A DNA stretch of 8,697 nt. It comes from an uncultured Gilliamella sp. (lineage in GTDB: Bacteria > Pseudomonadota > Gammaproteobacteria > Enterobacterales > Enterobacteriaceae). The notes beneath the pieces were generated by a model. The model was not told where the DNA came from and ran no database searches. It saw only the letters and a list, made by a program, of their open reading frames with translations. Shown here piece by piece: positions 6,567 to 8,697 of the stretch (position 1 is the first letter of the stretch; each line of letters starts with the position of its first letter). A program made the translations under genes and the position numbers. The stretch spans positions 1 through 8,697 of the forward strand of contig CALYQY010000091.1 in assembly GCA_945291235.1 (NCBI GenBank), given 5' to 3'.

Positions 6567-7559
6567 ATGTTTCGTAAGAATCTTCTTTTGTTTTTTGTTT
6601 TTTCAGCTTTTTTCTTGATTGATACCGCCAATGCTAAGCCAACTTTAACCGTTTATAGTTACAATTCTTTTATGTCTGAGTGGGGCCCAGGTGAGGCCAT
6701 TAAGCAAGGTTTTGAAGCGGAGTGTGATTGTCAGTTGGATATCATTTCGTTAGGGGATGGTGTATCTATTTTAAATCGGATCCGGCTCGAAGGGAAAAAG
6801 ACTAATGCTGATGTTATTTTGGGATTAGACAATAACATCATACAACAAGCTAAGTTAGCTAATATTGTTATTCCTCATCAAATCATTAAACCTGATAATC
6901 TTAACACTGATTGGTGGGATAATGATTTTCTTCCTTATGATTATGGTTATTTTGCTTTTATTTATAACAAAGATAAAATCAAAAATCCTCCCCATAGTAT
7001 GCAACAACTTGTTGATAATAAAGCCAATTGGCGAATTATTTATCAAGACCCAAGAACCAGTACGCCAGGACTAGGTCTACTGTTTTGGATCAAAAATCTC
7101 TATGGCGATGATGCTGCCAATGTATGGAAAAAGATCGCTAAAAATACGGTAACCGTCACCAAAGGCTGGAGTGAATCTTATGGCATGTTTTTGAAAGGCG
7201 AAGCTGATTTTGTTTTAAGCTACAGTACATCGCCGATTGCTCATATTATGAAAAATGATCCTCGCTATGAGGCAGCCATTTTTGATGAAGGACATTACCG
7301 TCAGGTTGAAGTAGCAGGTATAATCAAATACAGTCAGCAACCTGAGTTAGCACGTCAGTTTTTACAGTATTTACTCAAACCTGAAGTACAACGTCAGATT
7401 GCTGAAAAGAATGTGATGTACCCGATTATTCAAACGACATTACCTGAGGCTTATCAGCAAATAAAGCCTGTCACTAAGGCGTTAGAATTTGGATCTGAGC
7501 AAGTTGAAAAAGGACAAAAAGCTTGGATTCGTGAGTGGCAATCAGCGATCAGTAAGTAA
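6567..7559 (+). CDS. thiB: Thiamine/TPP-binding periplasmic protein ThiB of the ThiBPQ ABC importer, 330 aa
   Basis: ThiB captures thiamine, its monophosphate and TPP in the periplasm and delivers them to the ThiP permease. The ATG at 6567-6569 is chosen because GGAGG lies 4 bases upstream and a typical signal peptide follows: residues 1-23 with charged N-terminus (FRK), hydrophobic core and ANA cleavage site before KPTLTVYSY. Length matches E. coli ThiB (about 327). Family landmarks recognised by eye against E. coli: WGPG (39-42), GDGVS (63-67), LGLDNN (85-90), QDPRTSTPGLG (160-170), TKGWSE (198-203), LSYSTSP (217-223) and EGHYRQVEV (241-249). No break is visible and the gene appears intact. 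It is first in the operon, directly under the TPP riboswitch, so expression should fall when TPP is plentiful. An upstream in-frame TTG at 6510 lies inside the aptamer and is not a credible start. Confidence 0.96.
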   Translation: MFRKNLLLFFVFSAFFLIDTANAKPTLTVYSYNSFMSEWGPGEAIKQGFEAECDCQLDIISLGDGVSILNRIRLEGKKTNADVILGLDNNIIQQAKLANIVIPHQIIKPDNLNTDWWDNDFLPYDYGYFAFIYNKDKIKNPPHSMQQLVDNKANWRIIYQDPRTSTPGLGLLFWIKNLYGDDAANVWKKIAKNTVTVTKGWSESYGMFLKGEADFVLSYSTSPIAHIMKNDPRYEAAIFDEGHYRQVEVAGIIKYSQQPELARQFLQYLLKPEVQRQIAEKNVMYPIIQTTLPEAYQQIKPVTKALEFGSEQVEKGQKAWIREWQSAISK

Positions 7560-7573
7560 TTATAGACATTAAC

Positions 7574-8697
7574 ATGTTGAATTTTAGAACGTTAATACCG
7601 GGTATTCTTGCCTCCAGTAGCATAATGGTTGTACTGGGTAGTGCATTATTATCCATTGGTTATTACGCAATAACTTCAGGTGAGATAAACAGTTATATTG
7701 ACAGCTATTTATTACATATTTTGTGGATAACTGTTTATCAAGCCACACTATCAACATGTCTTTCTATTTTCTTTGCTATATTAATGGCAAAAGCTTTATC
7801 CATGGTTGAGTTTTGGGGTAAAGGTTTATTGTTGCGAATAATGCCGGTGACGTTTATTTTACCTGCACTAGTTGTTGTGACAGGGCTTTTATCCGTTTAT
7901 GGGCAACAGGGATTACTGTCAATCTTTGTTGGATATATTGGCTTGCCATTTTCATGGTCAATTTATGGATTACAAGGAATTTTATTAGCACACGTATTTT
8001 TGAATTTTCCTTATGCTTGTTGTCTATTTTACCGAACGCTGATGAGTGTGCCTGTTGAACAGAAACAGCTAGCCGCTCAATTGAATTTTTCTGGTTACAC
8101 TTTTTTTCGATTGGTTGAATGGCCACATCTTCGTCGGCAAATATTGCCTATGGCTTCGCTGATTTTTATGCTCTGTTTTTCAAGTTTTGCGATTGTGTTG
8201 GCTTTAGGCGGTGGCCCCAAATATACCACCATTGAAGTAGCAATTTATCAATCCATTCGTGATTTTGATTTTATTCAAGCGGTTTTGCTTTCCTTATTGC
8301 AATTGCTTTGTTGTGTAGGTTTTATGGGAATAATGCAAAAGTTTAATAATAATAAACAAGTCACAATGCGCTTTATAAAGCAAAACTACCGTTTTCCTGT
8401 TTCTGGCTTGGCTGCCTTGCTAAGTTCAATCGTGATTATTATGGGGGGATTATTTATTTTACTTCCTTTGATAAATATCGTGATTGATGGTGTTTATTTT
8501 TTCCGTTTGTCACTGTTTACGCCAACCTTTCAACATGCAACACTGTTTTCACTTTTCATTGCATTGGGGTCAGCCATCGTAACCCTGTTAATGGCACTAT
8601 TTATTCTTTGGACAAATAGTCGATTGCTCATTTATCAAAAGGTAACGTGGAGTAATCGATTAATGTTAGCCAGTTCGTTAATTTTAGCGATTCCCAG
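7574..8697 (+). CDS. thiP: Thiamine ABC transporter permease ThiP, 5' part, cut by the window edge
   Basis: ThiP is the inner-membrane permease through which ThiB-delivered thiamine passes, powered by the ATPase ThiQ. The reading frame stays open from the ATG at 7574 to the edge: about 374 of the roughly 536 residues usual in E. coli. Several hydrophobic membrane spans are obvious, the first at about residues 8-31. Strong matches to E. coli ThiP include LLSVYGQQG (105-113), YGLQGILLAHVF (131-142), the EAA-type cytoplasmic loop from EQKQLAAQL to FFRLVEWPHLRRQI (162-190), LIFMLCFSSFAIVLALGGGP (196-215) and TTIEVAIYQ (218-226). It begins 14 bases after the thiB stop and so belongs to the same operon. 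An in-frame stop at 7553-7555 excludes a longer start. The ribosome site is weak, so translation may depend on coupling to thiB. The remaining membrane half and probably thiQ lie beyond the edge. Confidence 0.95.
   Translation, partial: MLNFRTLIPGILASSSIMVVLGSALLSIGYYAITSGEINSYIDSYLLHILWITVYQATLSTCLSIFFAILMAKALSMVEFWGKGLLLRIMPVTFILPALVVVTGLLSVYGQQGLLSIFVGYIGLPFSWSIYGLQGILLAHVFLNFPYACCLFYRTLMSVPVEQKQLAAQLNFSGYTFFRLVEWPHLRRQILPMASLIFMLCFSSFAIVLALGGGPKYTTIEVAIYQSIRDFDFIQAVLLSLLQLLCCVGFMGIMQKFNNNKQVTMRFIKQNYRFPVSGLAALLSSIVIIMGGLFILLPLINIVIDGVYFFRLSLFTPTFQHATLFSLFIALGSAIVTLLMALFILWTNSRLLIYQKVTWSNRLMLASSLILAIP

Noticed and set aside
6855..7074. Short frames on both strands within thiB
   Set aside because: thiB itself is unmistakable here; these frames come from A/T-rich codons read out of phase.
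7854..8126. 90-codon minus-strand frame opposite thiP
   Set aside because: The plus strand encodes the conserved ThiP core including the EAA loop; the antisense product looks like nothing known.
1..8697. CRISPR array, tRNA genes, insertion sequences or attachment-site repeats
   Set aside because: No regularly spaced repeats, cloverleaf-like sequence, transposase-like frame or long terminal inverted repeats were seen on reading both strands.

Overview
The window comes from an AT-rich gammaproteobacterium. The best taxonomic clue is the thiamine-uptake locus at the right: a TPP riboswitch followed by thiB and thiP, whose proteins closely resemble the Escherichia coli ones along their whole visible length. 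The strong A/T bias and codon choice would fit an insect-gut or host-associated lineage such as the Orbaceae, but that placement is an impression and was not tested.

Left part (137-6112, minus strand). Two genes read leftwards. The upstream one (5495-6112) encodes 205 residues that resemble only the N-terminal part of an AAA-type ATPase: there is a Walker-B-like strand but no Walker A, and the protein stops soon after a sensor-1-like strand. After a 345-base gap without a convincing gene comes a 1670-residue protein (137-5149). It combines an N-terminal DUF4011-like region, a split superfamily 1 (DNA2/NAM7-type) helicase with about 650 residues inserted between motifs I and II, and a C-terminal Vsr-like restriction-endonuclease domain. 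A clear intrinsic terminator (92-118) closes this unit. The architecture recalls helicase-nucleases of prokaryotic conflict or defence loci, but no named defence system can be assigned from the sequence. The helicase-nuclease plus ATPase fragment is the most novel part of the window.

Right part (about 6389-8697, plus strand). A sigma70-like promoter with an inverted repeat in its core leads directly into a TPP aptamer (about 6427-6516). An expression platform follows, in which a second copy of the P1 strand offers an alternative hairpin just upstream of the thiB Shine-Dalgarno sequence. thiB (periplasmic thiamine/TPP-binding protein) and thiP (membrane permease, cut by the window edge) follow 14 bases apart. 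In relatives the ATPase gene thiQ completes the ABC importer and would be expected beyond the right edge.

The stretch 6113-6426 is a divergent intergenic region carrying promoters for both directions. Positions 1-136 are intergenic, perhaps with the tail of a plus-strand gene, and hold several hairpins. No tRNA, rRNA, CRISPR array, insertion sequence or transposase was seen.
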